A DNA stretch of 64,000 nucleotides from Calidifontibacillus erzurumensis (lineage in GTDB: Bacteria; Bacillota; Bacilli; Bacillales; Bacillaceae_J), in the NCBI RefSeq assembly GCF_013303125.1, contig NZ_JABTTE010000005.1, forward strand, positions 1 through 64,000, given 5' to 3'. The notes beneath the pieces are model-generated. The model did no database searches. It saw nothing but the letters and a program-made list of their open reading frames with translations, and had not been told where the DNA came from. A program made the position numbers and the translations under genes. Position 1 is the first letter of the stretch; every line of letters starts with the position of its first letter. Of this stretch, positions 9,041 through 20,860 are shown in pieces.

Positions 9041-9505
9041 CTAACTCGTTATTAATGTAAACAATTTTATGAGTAAATATGCAATTCCTGCGGCAATCAA
9101 AGGTCCAACGGCAATTCCTTGTAAAAATACTACAGCAAGAATCGTGCCAAGAACAAGCGCCGCCGTTAAATGGGGATCGTTGCTAAGAAGCCCGACTCCA
9201 TACTTTGCAATTAGCGCAACAAAGATCCCTGAAAAAAGAGCAATCCACGCATATGCAGATTTCAATGAATCAAACAGCTCTTTAAAGCCAATATCTCCTG
9301 TTGCAATTGGTGTCAATACAGCAATAGTAATGACAATGACACCTAAGTTAATTCCTTTGGTTTGGAGAAAAGGAAATATTTTCCCATCCAATCCAATTAA
9401 TTTAATTATTAAAAGCACTAAAATTGAAATAACTAGTGATTGGTTTTTACCGATGATACCTATCAGTAATAAAAGCAATAAAAATAAAACCGGATGTGAA
9501 ATCAT
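9041..9505 (-). CDS. ytwI: DUF441 family membrane protein YtwI
   Basis: Small, very hydrophobic integral membrane protein of 154 residues with about four to five membrane segments, for example 4-20, 24-40 and 110-150. It matches the DUF441/UPF0756 family by length, the opening IGIIGKNQSLVISILVLL and the TPIATG motif. The function is not known. The gene lies upstream of citZ on the same strand and is divergent from ytvI, as in B. subtilis. The citZ promoter sits in the short gap after its start-distal end, so citZ need not depend on ytwI transcription. Confidence 0.8.
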   Translation of the reverse strand: MISHPVLFLLLLLLIGIIGKNQSLVISILVLLIIKLIGLDGKIFPFLQTKGINLGVIVITIAVLTPIATGDIGFKELFDSLKSAYAWIALFSGIFVALIAKYGVGLLSNDPHLTAALVLGTILAVVFLQGIAVGPLIAAGIAYLLIKLFTLITS

Positions 9506-9659
9506 GGAGCCATCCTTCCTTTTTTTTCATAATAAATCGTAACATAATTGTCAAACTTTCGCCACACTCCATTTAACAGTCCATTTACTTTTTTACTTTC
9601 TTTCAAGTTTTATACATTGTAAAATATTACTAAGATAACAAAATGAAAGGGCGTTGCCA

Positions 9660-10778
9660 TTGAATTCAACATATTTACATGCAACATTGAGGTTTTTGTT
9701 AGTACTTGCAATCGTCGTCATCACACCGATTGTCATTTACTACATCTCAACTGTTACGTATCCGTTCATCATTGCTTTCTTTATAGCTTTAATGATGAAT
9801 CCTCTAGTCAACTTTTTAGAAGCGAAGACAAAAATGCCGAGAACTCTTGCTGTCATTATCGTAATGGTATTGATCATCGGAGGAGTTGCAGGACTGTTAA
9901 CCTTATTAATCGCGGAAATTATCTCTGGTTCCAATTACTTAGCTAAAGTTGTTCCAAAACAATTCGAAAATCTTGTTGTCTATATCGAACAATATGTTAC
10001 TGATCAAATCATACCATTTTATAATCAAATATTAATCTTATTTAATGATTTAGATGCAGGACAACAAGAAACAATTATAAAAAATATTCAAGATGTCGGT
10101 TCTGCTATTGCCTCTAAAGTAAGCGCTTGGATTGAAGCTGTTCTTCGAGCGATTCCTGATTTTCTTAGCGTATTGCCAAACATTGCTACTGTTCTAATCT
10201 TTTCTCTGTTGGCAACATTTTTCATTAGTAAAGACTGGTACCGCTTTAAAGCTTTTTTCAGCAAGATCTTTCCTAAAAAATTTCAAACGAGCGGAAGAAC
10301 GGTTTATGATGATTTAAAAAAAGCGTTGGTCGGTTTTATAAAAGCCCAAGCAACGTTGATTTCGATTACAGCCATTATCGTTTTATTAGGTCTGCTTATC
10401 ATACGTGTAGATTATGCCGTAACAATTGCATTAATTATCGGTATTGTCGATGTGCTTCCATATTTAGGTACTGGCGCCATCTTTGTTCCTTGGATTGTTT
10501 ATTTAATCTTTGCGAATGATATTGCCTTAGCTATTAAGTTAGGCATTCTATACATCATTGTATTGGTCGTAAGACAAGTAATGGAGCCGCGTGTTTTGTC
10601 ATCAAGCATCGGCCTCGATCCGTTGGCAACGCTGATCGCCTTGTTTGTCGGTTTTAAACTTTTCGGCTTTTTAGGTTTAATTATCGGACCTGTTGCATTA
10701 GTGCTATTTAATACGTTACACCATTCCAACGTCTTTTCAGATATATGGGCGTTCATAATTGGAAAAAAAGATGCGTAG
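9660..10778 (+). CDS. ytvI: AI-2E family / YtvI-type membrane protein
   Basis: Polytopic membrane protein of the PerM/AI-2E transporter family, 372 residues with about eight membrane segments. The B. subtilis relative YtvI is annotated as a sporulation-linked integral membrane protein. No ATG is available near the N-terminus. The TTG at 9660 is preferred because AAAGGG lies 8 bases upstream; a TTG at 9654 is an alternative that sits too close to that site. The stop codon lies inside the stem of the terminator that follows. Substrate and role are unknown, and the family name should not be read as proof of AI-2 export. Confidence 0.78.
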   Translation: MNSTYLHATLRFLLVLAIVVITPIVIYYISTVTYPFIIAFFIALMMNPLVNFLEAKTKMPRTLAVIIVMVLIIGGVAGLLTLLIAEIISGSNYLAKVVPKQFENLVVYIEQYVTDQIIPFYNQILILFNDLDAGQQETIIKNIQDVGSAIASKVSAWIEAVLRAIPDFLSVLPNIATVLIFSLLATFFISKDWYRFKAFFSKIFPKKFQTSGRTVYDDLKKALVGFIKAQATLISITAIIVLLGLLIIRVDYAVTIALIIGIVDVLPYLGTGAIFVPWIVYLIFANDIALAIKLGILYIIVLVVRQVMEPRVLSSSIGLDPLATLIALFVGFKLFGFLGLIIGPVALVLFNTLHHSNVFSDIWAFIIGKKDA

Positions 10779-10809
10779 TAAGCAGCAGCCTGCCTACTAC
10801 GCCTTTTTT
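10773..10809. terminator. Bidirectional terminator between ytvI and fxsA
   Basis: Stem GCGTAGTA (10773-10780) / TACTACGC (10795-10802) followed by a T run on the plus strand. The ytvI stop codon is part of the left arm, and the fxsA stop lies in the T/A tract on the other side. Confidence 0.8.
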
Positions 10810-11203
10810 ATCTTCGAAAAATATAAAACTGACCATTTTGCAACATTTTTTCAAGCCGTTTCTTAATTAATTTTTTAAAAAATTTACGGGTAATAGGGAT
10901 TAATAAAAATAGTCCAAGGACGTCTGTGAGAAACCCTGGAAATAATAATAGAATTCCACCCAAAAGGATGCATAATCCATCTAAAATTGTTTCGCCAGGC
11001 AACCGTCCATACGCCATTTGTCTTTGTGCTTCCTGAAAGGCTTTTAAACCTTGATTTCTCGATAGTCCCGCTCCGATAAATCCAGTTGCAATCATAAGAA
11101 TAATGGTAGGGATAATACCAATTGCACTCCCAGATACAATAATTACCCCAACTTCAAGTGCAGGTATAATAATTAACAAAGCTATTAATATAGGCAAAGT
11201 CAT
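10808..11203 (-). CDS. fxsA: FxsA family membrane protein
   Basis: Small cytoplasmic-membrane protein of 131 residues. FxsA in E. coli relieves exclusion of phage T7 by the F plasmid when overproduced; its normal job is unknown. Three to four hydrophobic segments are visible (about 3-22, 27-45 and 75-100), with the family motif GAGLSRNQGLKAFQEAQRQMAYGRLPGE in the loop and a basic C-terminus. The gene starts 10 bases after the pyk stop on the same strand, so it is likely the last gene of pfkA-pyk-fxsA. The same arrangement is found in B. subtilis (ytzA). Confidence 0.85.
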   Translation of the reverse strand: MTLPILIALLIIIPALEVGVIIVSGSAIGIIPTIILMIATGFIGAGLSRNQGLKAFQEAQRQMAYGRLPGETILDGLCILLGGILLLFPGFLTDVLGLFLLIPITRKFFKKLIKKRLEKMLQNGQFYIFRR

Positions 11204-11212
11204 TTAACTCCT

Positions 11213-12967
11213 TTAAATTACACTTGCTAAACCGTTGTAAATATCTCCGCGGGCTGCATCGACTGTCACTTCTTGTCCATCTGTAAACAATGAAGTTGCA
11301 TTTGGTACACCAACGATTACAGGAATGCCAAGACTTAGTCCAATGACGGCAGCATGGCTTGTTAATCCGCCTTCTTCTGTAATAATCGCTGCTGCTTTTT
11401 CAATTGCATCCATCATATCACGATCAGTGCCAATGGTTACAATAACCGCTCCATCTTTCATTTTTGTCTCTGCATCTTTGGCATTTTTAATAATAACAAC
11501 TTCACCTGTTGCTGTTTTTCTGCCAATTCCTTGACCTTTCGCAATGATATCACCGATTATATGCACTTTCATTAAATTCGTAGTTCCCGGCGTGCCAACT
11601 GGAACACCTGCGGTTAAAATGACAAGGTCTCCATGGGAAACGAGCCCTGTTTCCAATGCATCTTGAACGGCATTATCAAGCATTTCATCAGTTGTTTTTG
11701 CAGGACGACCAACTTTTGTAAACACACCCCATAGGAGGGCTAATTTTCTTGAAATTTTATCGCTAGGTGTAACAGCGATAATCGGTGCTTTCGGACGGTA
11801 TTTAGAAATACTTTGGGCAGTTGATCCGCTTTCTGTTGGTGTTATGATCGCATTAACATTTAAGTTCAATGCTGTATGGGCAACAGATTGACTGATAGCA
11901 TCCGTGATGGTTACTTCACTTTCTTTGCGGCGATTTGTTAATAAATCATGATAAGATAAAGCTGTTTCTGCTTTATAAGCAATTCGGTCCATCGTCCGGA
12001 CTGCTTCAACCGGATATTGTCCAGCTGCCGTTTCACCCGATAACATAATGGCATCCGTTCCATCAAAAATGGCATTGGCAACATCGCTTGCTTCCGCACG
12101 TGTTGGGCGTGGATTTCTTTGCATAGAATCAAGCATTTGTGTAGCTGTAATAACTGGCTTTCCGGCAGTATTGCATTTTTTAATCAACATCTTTTGTACG
12201 AGAGGCACTTCTTCCGCAGGAATTTCAACACCTAAATCCCCCCGCGCAACCATCAGTCCATCTGATACCGCTAAAATTTCGTCAATATTTTCAACACCTT
12301 GCTGGTTTTCAATTTTTGGAATGATTTGAATCGAAGCGCCGTTGTTTTTTTCCAACAGCTCACGAATGGCGAGCACATCTTGGGCTTTTCGAACAAATGA
12401 AGCTGCAATAAAATCAACGTTTTGTTCAATTCCAAATAAAATATCTTGGGCATCTTTCTCTGTCATCGCAGGAAGATTAATGACAACATTCGGCACATTG
12501 ACACCTTTTCTATTTTTTAAGACACCGCTATTTAAAATTTTTGCTCTTATTTCATTGTTTTCTTTATGTAAAACTTCCAGCTCAATTAAACCATCATCAA
12601 GCAAAATTTTCGAACCCTTGTCAACATCATTAATTAATCCAGAGTATGTAACAGAGATTTTTTCTGGTGTACCGACAACTTCTGTCATTGATATTGATAT
12701 TTCTTTGCCGGCTTCAAGAAAAATTTCTCCGCCCTCCATCGTATGTGTACGAATTTCCGGTCCCTTCGTATCTAAAAGAATAGCAACTGTTTTTCCTAAT
12801 TTATGGGCAGCTTCACGGATATTTCGAATCCTCATTCCATGTTCCTCATAATTACCATGGGAAAAATTGAGGCGTGCAACATTCATTCCAGCTTTCATTA
12901 ACTCCATTAAAGTTTCAACTGATTCACTTGCTGGCCCAATCGTACAAACAATTTTCGTTTTTCTCAT
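11213..12967 (-). CDS. pyk: Pyruvate kinase
   Basis: Transfers phosphate from phosphoenolpyruvate to ADP, the last step of glycolysis. The 584-residue length is typical of Bacillus enzymes, which carry an extra C-terminal domain resembling the PEP-utilising domain; the TSHAAVIG motif near residues 535-545 shows it. The catalytic barrel holds NFSHG near the start, the K-containing signature [17 protein letters not shown] and [10 protein letters not shown]. An alpha/beta allosteric domain follows. Twenty-six bases separate it from pfkA, and fxsA follows closely, so pfkA and pyk are probably co-transcribed. Confidence 0.97.
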   Translation of the reverse strand: MRKTKIVCTIGPASESVETLMELMKAGMNVARLNFSHGNYEEHGMRIRNIREAAHKLGKTVAILLDTKGPEIRTHTMEGGEIFLEAGKEISISMTEVVGTPEKISVTYSGLINDVDKGSKILLDDGLIELEVLHKENNEIRAKILNSGVLKNRKGVNVPNVVINLPAMTEKDAQDILFGIEQNVDFIAASFVRKAQDVLAIRELLEKNNGASIQIIPKIENQQGVENIDEILAVSDGLMVARGDLGVEIPAEEVPLVQKMLIKKCNTAGKPVITATQMLDSMQRNPRPTRAEASDVANAIFDGTDAIMLSGETAAGQYPVEAVRTMDRIAYKAETALSYHDLLTNRRKESEVTITDAISQSVAHTALNLNVNAIITPTESGSTAQSISKYRPKAPIIAVTPSDKISRKLALLWGVFTKVGRPAKTTDEMLDNAVQDALETGLVSHGDLVILTAGVPVGTPGTTNLMKVHIIGDIIAKGQGIGRKTATGEVVIIKNAKDAETKMKDGAVIVTIGTDRDMMDAIEKAAAIITEEGGLTSHAAVIGLSLGIPVIVGVPNATSLFTDGQEVTVDAARGDIYNGLASVI

Positions 12968-12993
12968 TTTGTCAGGCCTCCTAATTATTAAAC

Positions 12994-13986
<993 letters not shown>

Positions 13987-14047
13987 TTATCCGATTGATA
14001 TTGATTGTAAAGTCTGTTGTGACCATCAATTCGTTACCTTTCGTATA

Positions 14048-14084
14048 AGAAAACGTGCTTTCGTCTATTTGAAAGCACGTTTAC
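14048..14084 (-). terminator. Hairpin between accA and pfkA
   Basis: Perfect 11-bp stem AACGTGCTTTC / GAAAGCACGTT (14052-14081) with a short TTTTC tail on the minus strand. It is probably a terminator or partial attenuator after accDA. Confidence 0.65.
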
Positions 14085-14090
14085 AGCCGA

Positions 14091-15068
14091 TTATTTTGCC
14101 CCTATAAATTGGTCATTAAACGAAATTCGACCAATATTCTTATACTTCTCATATCGAGTTTCAACAAGCGTATTTTTATCTAGTTTCATCAAATTTTGCA
14201 ATGATTCGTTGATCACTTTGTCGATTTCTTCTGCTTGTTTGACGACATCACGATGGGCACCGCCTCTGATTTCAGGAATAATAGTATCAATAATCCCAAG
14301 TTCTTTTAAATCAGGGGCAGTAATTCTCATTGATTCAGCAGCTCGTTTTGCCTGTGTTGCATCACGCCAAAGAATAGAAGCCGCTCCTTCTGGAGAAATA
14401 ACGGAATATGTAGAGTTTTCCAACATATGAATATGATTGCCTACTCCGATTCCTAAAGCTCCACCACTTCCTCCTTCTCCAATTACAATACTGATTATTG
14501 GAACAGTAAGACCAGCCATTTCAAATAAATTTCTTGCGATCGCTTCACTTTGGCCTCTTTCCTCAGCAGCTTTTCCAGGGTAAGCCCCTTTTGTATCAAT
14601 AAATGTAATAATTGGACGGTTAAATTTTTCCGCTTGTTTCATTAACCGCAAAGCTTTTCTGTAACCTTCCGGATGGGGCATGCCGAAATTACGACGAATA
14701 TTTTCTTTCGTATCTTTCCCACGCTGATGCCCTATAACGGTTACAGGAATACCTCGGTATTTCGCAATGCCGCCAACAATTGCTTCGTCATCGCCATAAC
14801 AACGATCCCCGTGCAATTCAATAAAATCTGTAAAAAGGTGTTCAATATAGTCAAGAGTCGTTGGTCTGTTTGGATGGCGGGCAATTTGTACACGATCCCA
14901 AGGCTTTAAATTGCCATAGACTTCTTGTTCCACTACTTCCAATCTTTTTTCTAATTTAGCAATCTCATCAGAGAGATCGATATCTTTATCTTCCATAAAT
15001 TTTTTTAGTTCGGTAATTTTCTTTCGCAGTTCAATTACCGGACGTTCAAATTCCATTTCTCCTGCCAA
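14091..15068 (-). CDS. accA: Acetyl-CoA carboxylase carboxyltransferase subunit alpha
   Basis: With AccD it moves carboxyl from carboxybiotin to acetyl-CoA, making malonyl-CoA for fatty acid synthesis. The 325-residue protein has an N-terminal helical region (about 1-50) and a crotonase-like domain with the [12 protein letters not shown] oxyanion motif. A TTG start at 15068 is preferred: TAGGTGGTG lies six bases upstream and the resulting [14 protein letters not shown] opening aligns with known Bacillus AccA. The ATG four codons later would lack a well-placed ribosome site. It begins 12 bases after accD. Confidence 0.94.
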   Translation of the reverse strand: MAGEMEFERPVIELRKKITELKKFMEDKDIDLSDEIAKLEKRLEVVEQEVYGNLKPWDRVQIARHPNRPTTLDYIEHLFTDFIELHGDRCYGDDEAIVGGIAKYRGIPVTVIGHQRGKDTKENIRRNFGMPHPEGYRKALRLMKQAEKFNRPIITFIDTKGAYPGKAAEERGQSEAIARNLFEMAGLTVPIISIVIGEGGSGGALGIGVGNHIHMLENSTYSVISPEGAASILWRDATQAKRAAESMRITAPDLKELGIIDTIIPEIRGGAHRDVVKQAEEIDKVINESLQNLMKLDKNTLVETRYEKYKNIGRISFNDQFIGAK

Positions 15069-15080
15069 TCAGAACACCAC

Positions 15081-15941
15081 CTAGTCAATTTTAAATTGAT
15101 GAATGTCGAGGACCGTTCTCAATGTTTCTTTTAATTCTGACCGTTTGATGACCTTGTCTAATTGGCCACGTTTTAACAGAAACTCAGCCGTTTGGAAGTC
15201 TTCAGGAAGCTCTTCGCGGATCGTTTGCTCAATGATCCTTCTGCCTGCAAATCCGATTAATGCGCCTGGTTCTGCGAAATTATAATCGCCCAGTGAAGCA
15301 AAACTTGCAGATACCCCTCCTGTTGTCGGGTGTGTCATCACTGATATAATCAAGCCGCCGCTGTTGCTAAATGCTTTCAAAGCAGCACTCGTTTTCGCCA
15401 TTTGCATTAAACTTAATACACCTTCTTGCATTCGCGCTCCACCGGAGGCAGTGAAAATGATGAAGGGAACTTTTCGCTCCATTGCTCTTTCAATAGCACG
15501 TGTAATTTTTTCTCCAACAACAGATCCCATGCTGCCCATACGGAAGTTTGAATCCATAACGGCGATGACTGCTTCAAAACCGTCAATTTTCCCTATACCT
15601 GTAACAACCGCTTCGTTTAAACCGGTTTTTAACCGGTCTTGTTCGAGCTTTTCTAGGTACCCAGGAAAGTTTAATGGATTTTCTGACACCATCTCTGCAT
15701 CAAATTCTACAAAAGTTCCTTCATCAATTAAACTTTCAATCCGGTCACGGGAATTCATTGGAAAATGGTACTCGCATGTTGGACATACCATTAAACTTTT
15801 CTTTAATTCTTTTGTATACATAATTTTTTTGCATTCCGGACATTTCGTCATAATTCCTTCTGGAACATCTTGCATCATTTGTTCAGTAGGAATCGAGGCA
15901 TATTTTTTCTTCTTTTTTCCAAATAAATCCTTGATATGCAA
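15081..15941 (-). CDS. accD: Acetyl-CoA carboxylase carboxyltransferase subunit beta
   Basis: Beta half of the carboxyltransferase. The 286-residue protein has an N-terminal four-cysteine zinc ribbon (Cys34, Cys37, Cys53, Cys56, in CPEC and CPTC) and a crotonase-like domain with the SGGARMQEG motif. The basic KKKKK stretch at residues 9-13 precedes the zinc ribbon. It is the first gene of accDA. The upstream neighbour is malic enzyme, 54 bases away on the same strand, as in B. subtilis. Confidence 0.96.
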   Translation of the reverse strand: MHIKDLFGKKKKKYASIPTEQMMQDVPEGIMTKCPECKKIMYTKELKKSLMVCPTCEYHFPMNSRDRIESLIDEGTFVEFDAEMVSENPLNFPGYLEKLEQDRLKTGLNEAVVTGIGKIDGFEAVIAVMDSNFRMGSMGSVVGEKITRAIERAMERKVPFIIFTASGGARMQEGVLSLMQMAKTSAALKAFSNSGGLIISVMTHPTTGGVSASFASLGDYNFAEPGALIGFAGRRIIEQTIREELPEDFQTAEFLLKRGQLDKVIKRSELKETLRTVLDIHQFKID

Positions 15942-15995
15942 CCAAATCCCCCCTTACAGCCTCCATTATAAAGGAAAAACGCGAATACAAGCAGC

Positions 15996-17234
15996 TTAAT
16001 TTTGTCCGATGGCAGCTAGTCTTCTTGTTTTTTCTCTAATTTCTTCCGGATCAACGATTTTTCTTGCTACACCTGTTTCGATTGCTGCTTTTGCTACTGC
16101 ACTAGCTACGGCAGGGGCTACTCTTGGATCAAAAGGAGCTGGGATGACATAGTCCGGTGAAAGTTCATCATCTGAAATCAAGTTTGCAATAGCATGAACA
16201 GCCGCCACTTTCATTTCTTCATTAATGTGAGTGGCATGTGTATCCAAGGCTCCTCTGAAGATACCTGGAAACGCCAATACATTGTTAACTTGATTTGGGA
16301 AATCAGAACGTCCTGTTCCAATCACTTTGGCACCATATTGTTTCGCAACATCCGGCATGATTTCCGGTATTGGATTTGCCATTGCAAAAATGATTGGATC
16401 TTCATTCATTGATTGAACCATTTCAGGAGTTAAAGCTCCTTCAACTGATACACCAATAAACACATCCGCACCCCGGATCACATCCGCTAATGTTCCTTCA
16501 ATTTTCTCCAAATTTGTCATTTTCGCAACTTGCTCTTTTATTTCATTCATGCCGTACGTACGACCTTCAAAAATTGCACCTTTTGTATCGCACATAATCG
16601 CGTTTCTTACACCAAAATGATATAAAAGTTTAACAATTGCAATCCCGGCTGCACCTGCTCCATTTAATACTACTTTAATATCTGAAATTGATTTACCAAC
16701 GAGCTTCAATGCATTTAATAAACCAGCAACCGTTACAATTGCAGTTCCATGTTGGTCATCATGAAAAACAGGAATATTTGCTTCTTTTTTTAGTCTTTCC
16801 TCAATTATAAAGCAGTTTGGAGCAGCGATATCTTCTAAATTGACGCCGCCAAAAGTTGGCTCCAACAATTTGACAGTTTCAACAATTTTGTCAATATCGG
16901 TTGTTTTTAAGCAAATCGGAAAAGCGTCAACACCAGCAAAGCTTTTAAATAAAACAGCTTTTCCTTCCATAACCGGCATCGCTGCTTCAGGTCCGATATT
17001 GCCTAAACCTAGTACAGCCGTACCATCTGATACTACTGCTACCATATTACCCTTCATTGTATATTCATAAACTTTATTTTTATCTTCATAAATAACTTTA
17101 CAAGGCTCTGCAACCCCTGGTGAATAAGCTAAGCTTAAATCATAGGCATTGAGTACTTGAACCTTTGATTTTATTTCCAATTTACCTTTGTTTACTCGAT
17201 GAATATGCAGTGCTTCCTCCCGTAGAACGGACAT
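15996..17234 (-). CDS. ytsJ: Malic enzyme (NAD(P)-dependent, YtsJ type)
   Basis: Oxidative decarboxylation of malate to pyruvate with reduction of NAD(P). The 412-residue product is the short bacterial form without a phosphotransacetylase extension. Motifs seen include the substrate-binding YSPGVAEPCK, the metal/substrate region HDDQHGTAIVT and a Rossmann loop LNGAGAAGIAI. The ATG at 17234 lies 8 bases after AAAGGAG; an in-frame GTG at 17243 is too close. The position between dnaE and accDA matches B. subtilis ytsJ, an NADP-preferring enzyme; the cofactor preference here is inferred from that and not shown by sequence. Confidence 0.92.
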   Translation of the reverse strand: MSVLREEALHIHRVNKGKLEIKSKVQVLNAYDLSLAYSPGVAEPCKVIYEDKNKVYEYTMKGNMVAVVSDGTAVLGLGNIGPEAAMPVMEGKAVLFKSFAGVDAFPICLKTTDIDKIVETVKLLEPTFGGVNLEDIAAPNCFIIEERLKKEANIPVFHDDQHGTAIVTVAGLLNALKLVGKSISDIKVVLNGAGAAGIAIVKLLYHFGVRNAIMCDTKGAIFEGRTYGMNEIKEQVAKMTNLEKIEGTLADVIRGADVFIGVSVEGALTPEMVQSMNEDPIIFAMANPIPEIMPDVAKQYGAKVIGTGRSDFPNQVNNVLAFPGIFRGALDTHATHINEEMKVAAVHAIANLISDDELSPDYVIPAPFDPRVAPAVASAVAKAAIETGVARKIVDPEEIREKTRRLAAIGQN

Positions 17235-17369
17235 CCCTTTCACTCCTTTAAGTATTCCGATAAAAATTATGACCTAGTCTTAAACATTAGTTCTAAACTC
17301 TTTTATTATATCAAAAGTGAAATTCATGTAAAGATGCTATATTTTTTTACCTTTTTTTTATTTCTCCAA

Positions 17370-20300
17370 TTATTTTTTTATTACAACATTTTTCGACCCT
17401 AAGACGATCTTTAATTTTTTCAGACATTCATCTGACAATTTTACAGACCATTCCTTTGGCAATAACACTGTTTTTTGTTCCTCTGCATAATAAATTAATA
17501 CATCCGTTGTTCCAGGATATTGTTTTAATATATTTTTTATTTGGTATAATTTCCCTGACTCTTGTTGATTTTTGTCAACTTTTAAATATAACTTTTCAAA
17601 AGCATGTTCTTTAATGTCGGTAATTGATATTACTTCCTGTACAATCAATTGCACCTTTTGTTCCCTTTCATCTACCTTGCCATTGACTAATAGTATTTCT
17701 CCTTTTTGAAGCAAGTGTGCATATTTTTGGAATACAGCGGGGAATATAACAGCTTCAATCCCTCCTGTTTCATCACTTAAAACTAGAAAGGCCATTTGGT
17801 CCCCTTTTTTTGTTTTAATTACCTTGACCTCTTCAAGCAAAGCTCCGAAATAGACATTTGTGCCAAATTCCGTTTTTATATTCGCAGCTTTTCTTGCATT
17901 CATGCGGGTTAATAAATGATGGTAAGGTTCAATCGGATGATTGGATAAATAAAAACCGAGCACTTCTTTTTCAAACTGCAATTTAACTTCTGTTGTGAAC
18001 GGATCTATCTGCATATATTGTGGTTTTGGAACGATGTCATCCGATAAATAAAAACCACCCTCTTCTTCTTTTGCTAGTTCAGCATATTCGATTGCCCGGT
18101 CTACACTTGCCAAGAGTACAGCTCTGTCTTTCCCAAATTCATCAAAGCTTCCTGACAGAATGAGCGATTCAATAACACGTCTGTTTACTACACGCAATTG
18201 AACCCTTGCACAAAAGTCAAATAAATCTTTAAATGGACCATTTTGCTTGCGCTCATGAACAATTTCTTTTAATGCTTGAATACCGACATTTTTAATCGAG
18301 CTTAAACTAAATCTTATTTTTCCATCTTCTACTGTAAAAGTCACACCGCTATTGTTAATGGATGGAGGCAAGATTTTAATTTGTTTTTGCTTCGCTTCAC
18401 CGATGTATTGGGCAATTTTTTCTTCATTACCGATGACGCTTGAGAGAAGCGCAGACATAAAATAAAGCGGATAATTAGCCTTTAAGTAAGCAAGCCAATA
18501 AGCGATCAAACTATATGCAACAGCATGGCTTCGGTTAAAGCCATAGTTTGCGAAACGAACGATCAGGTCATACACTTTTTTCGCAACATTTTCATCATAC
18601 CCGTTGGCAAGGCAGCCTTTAATAAAATGATCTCGCTCTTTTTCTAAAATTTCCCTTTTCTTTTTACTTACAGCACGCCGCAAGAGATCCGCTTCTCCTA
18701 GTGAAAAACGAGCCATCTTTGAAGCAATTTGCATAATTTGTTCTTGATAAACAATAACCCCATATGTCGGCTCTAATATTTCTTTTAAATCCGGGTGAGG
18801 ATAAGAGATCTTTTGTCTTCCATGCTTTCTAGCAATGAAAGTTGGGATATTTTCCATAGGGCCTGGACGATACAATGCATTGACCGCTGCAACGTCTTCT
18901 AAATTCGTTGGCTTAAGTTGCCTAAGTACGTTTCTCATTCCGGCAGACTCGAGTTGGAAAACTCCTGTCGTATCTCCGTCACCTAACAAGGCAAATGTCT
19001 TTTCATCATTCATCGGAATTTCGTTAAGATTAATCGTTTGATTTAATTCTTTTTGAATGAGCTCTAGGATGTTCTCTATTAAAGTCAAGTTTCTTAATCC
19101 TAGAAAGTCAAATTTTAAGAAACCAATTTCTTCGAGAATATCCATCGGATACTGGGTTAAATTAATCCCTTCATGACCTTGCTGCAAAGGAATAAAATTT
19201 GACAGCGGCAAATCGCTAATAACGACACCAGCTGCATGTGTGGAAGTATGGCGCGGCAGCCCTTCTATTTTTAAAGCGATTGAAAAAACTTTTCTTGCAT
19301 CTTTATTCTGTTTAAGCTCCGCCTGAAGAGCTGTCGATTCCTTGATAGCCTCTTTTAAAGTAATGCCAGTTCGTGCCGGAATAAGTCTTGTATACTGATC
19401 AATCTCTGGTGATGGCACACCCAGTACTCTGCCAACGTCTCGAATAGATGCACGTGCTCCCAACGTTCCAAACGTAATAATTTCAGCAACATGTTCAATT
19501 CCATATTTTTTAGAAACATATTGAATCATTTCATCACGGCGATGGTCTGGAAAATCGATATCAATATCTGGCATCGAAACTCGCTCTGGATTTAAAAATC
19601 TTTCAAACAATAAATTGTATTTCAATGGATCGACGTTTGTAATTCCAAGGACATAACTAACTAAAGACCCCGCTGCCGATCCCCTCCCTGGACCAGTTAA
19701 AATTTTATTTTTATGAGCGTAATTCATAAAATCCCATACAATTAAAAAATAATCGCTGAAATTCATTTTTCGAATAACAGCAAGTTCATAATTTAAGCGG
19801 TTGATCGCTTCCTCGGGCACCTCACCTTTATACCTTTTGGAAAGCCCTTTGAAACATAGACTTTTTAAATATTGATCGCTGGTGATGCCGCTTGGTAACG
19901 GGAACTTCGGTAACATCTTCTCACCGAGAGAGATCGTCACTTCACATTCATTTGCAATTTTCACTGTATTGGCAAGTGCCTCAGGAAGATGGCTAAATTG
20001 CTGAAAAATCGTATTTTCATCTTTGAAATAGTGCTCCCATCGAAACATACTGAAATCGGATTCGGATAATTTTGTTCCATCCTTAATACATTTCAAACAC
20101 TCATGAATCATCGCATCATCCTGTTTTAAATAGTGAACCGGATTTGTAACAACAGCCGGAAAATTATTTTCTTGGCAAAATTGGATAACACGACTGTTCA
20201 AGAGTTCATCATGCTGTGTCCGACTGGGCTCTATCGCTATATAAAAATTGCCAGGAAACAATTGTGCATACTTTTCATAAATTTGTACCACCTCATGAAA

Positions 20301-20726
20301 AGGGTGGTACAATAAACTATTGTTAATTTCTCCTAAAGCTGGGGAAATGGCAATTAAATGATTGGCATAAAGAGCAACGACATTGAGCGGAACACCGTTT
20401 GGATAATCGGTTTGGACAAATGTTGTAAGCTTCAATAAATTGCGGTAGCCATCATTATTTTTTGCCAGAAGTAAAAGCGGGAAACTCTTTTCTTGATTGT
20501 CTTGTTCCGAAGTGGATTCAATCGAGAGAATGATCCCGATGATCGGTTTGATCTTGTGTGCCTTGCACGCTTTGTAAAAAGGAACAACTCCGTACATGGC
20601 ATTTTCATCAGTAAGCGCCAATGCTGAATAGCCCAATTCGGAAGCAGACTTGACAAGTTCCTCTATCGTTAACGTACTATTCAACAAGCTATACGAACTA
20701 TGGACATGAAGATGGACAAACTTCAT
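17370..20726 (-). CDS. dnaE: DNA polymerase III subunit alpha (DnaE)
   Basis: Replicative polymerase of the DnaE1/DnaE3 type that in Bacillus extends primers and works beside PolC. The 1118-residue protein begins with a PHP domain (HLHVHSSYSLL). It continues into the polymerase core with the catalytic aspartates in MPDIDIDFPD (about residue 385-395) and PGRGSAAGSLVSY. A helix-hairpin-helix region and a C-terminal OB-fold (GGIEAVIFPAVFQKYA, about 1000-1015) follow. The ATG at 20726 has AAAAGGTG upstream. It is divergent from ytrH. No exonuclease domain is present, in keeping with DnaE rather than PolC. Confidence 0.97.
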   Translation of the reverse strand: MKFVHLHVHSSYSLLNSTLTIEELVKSASELGYSALALTDENAMYGVVPFYKACKAHKIKPIIGIILSIESTSEQDNQEKSFPLLLLAKNNDGYRNLLKLTTFVQTDYPNGVPLNVVALYANHLIAISPALGEINNSLLYHPFHEVVQIYEKYAQLFPGNFYIAIEPSRTQHDELLNSRVIQFCQENNFPAVVTNPVHYLKQDDAMIHECLKCIKDGTKLSESDFSMFRWEHYFKDENTIFQQFSHLPEALANTVKIANECEVTISLGEKMLPKFPLPSGITSDQYLKSLCFKGLSKRYKGEVPEEAINRLNYELAVIRKMNFSDYFLIVWDFMNYAHKNKILTGPGRGSAAGSLVSYVLGITNVDPLKYNLLFERFLNPERVSMPDIDIDFPDHRRDEMIQYVSKKYGIEHVAEIITFGTLGARASIRDVGRVLGVPSPEIDQYTRLIPARTGITLKEAIKESTALQAELKQNKDARKVFSIALKIEGLPRHTSTHAAGVVISDLPLSNFIPLQQGHEGINLTQYPMDILEEIGFLKFDFLGLRNLTLIENILELIQKELNQTINLNEIPMNDEKTFALLGDGDTTGVFQLESAGMRNVLRQLKPTNLEDVAAVNALYRPGPMENIPTFIARKHGRQKISYPHPDLKEILEPTYGVIVYQEQIMQIASKMARFSLGEADLLRRAVSKKKREILEKERDHFIKGCLANGYDENVAKKVYDLIVRFANYGFNRSHAVAYSLIAYWLAYLKANYPLYFMSALLSSVIGNEEKIAQYIGEAKQKQIKILPPSINNSGVTFTVEDGKIRFSLSSIKNVGIQALKEIVHERKQNGPFKDLFDFCARVQLRVVNRRVIESLILSGSFDEFGKDRAVLLASVDRAIEYAELAKEEEGGFYLSDDIVPKPQYMQIDPFTTEVKLQFEKEVLGFYLSNHPIEPYHHLLTRMNARKAANIKTEFGTNVYFGALLEEVKVIKTKKGDQMAFLVLSDETGGIEAVIFPAVFQKYAHLLQKGEILLVNGKVDEREQKVQLIVQEVISITDIKEHAFEKLYLKVDKNQQESGKLYQIKNILKQYPGTTDVLIYYAEEQKTVLLPKEWSVKLSDECLKKLKIVLGSKNVVIKK

Positions 20727-20860
20727 TATTCTCACACCTTTTAGCCTTGTAAGACACTTCTATATAATAAAACAAACATACTTCGCCTTTTTTGTCCATA
20801 TGTATTAATAGATTTAACTTTGTTCAACGGGCTTACACTTCTTTAGTTCAGGGAGATGGC

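Noticed and set aside
20736-20860. Sigma-E promoter for ytrH
   Set aside because: CATACT and CTTACACT resemble a sigma-E -10, but neither has a properly spaced -35.
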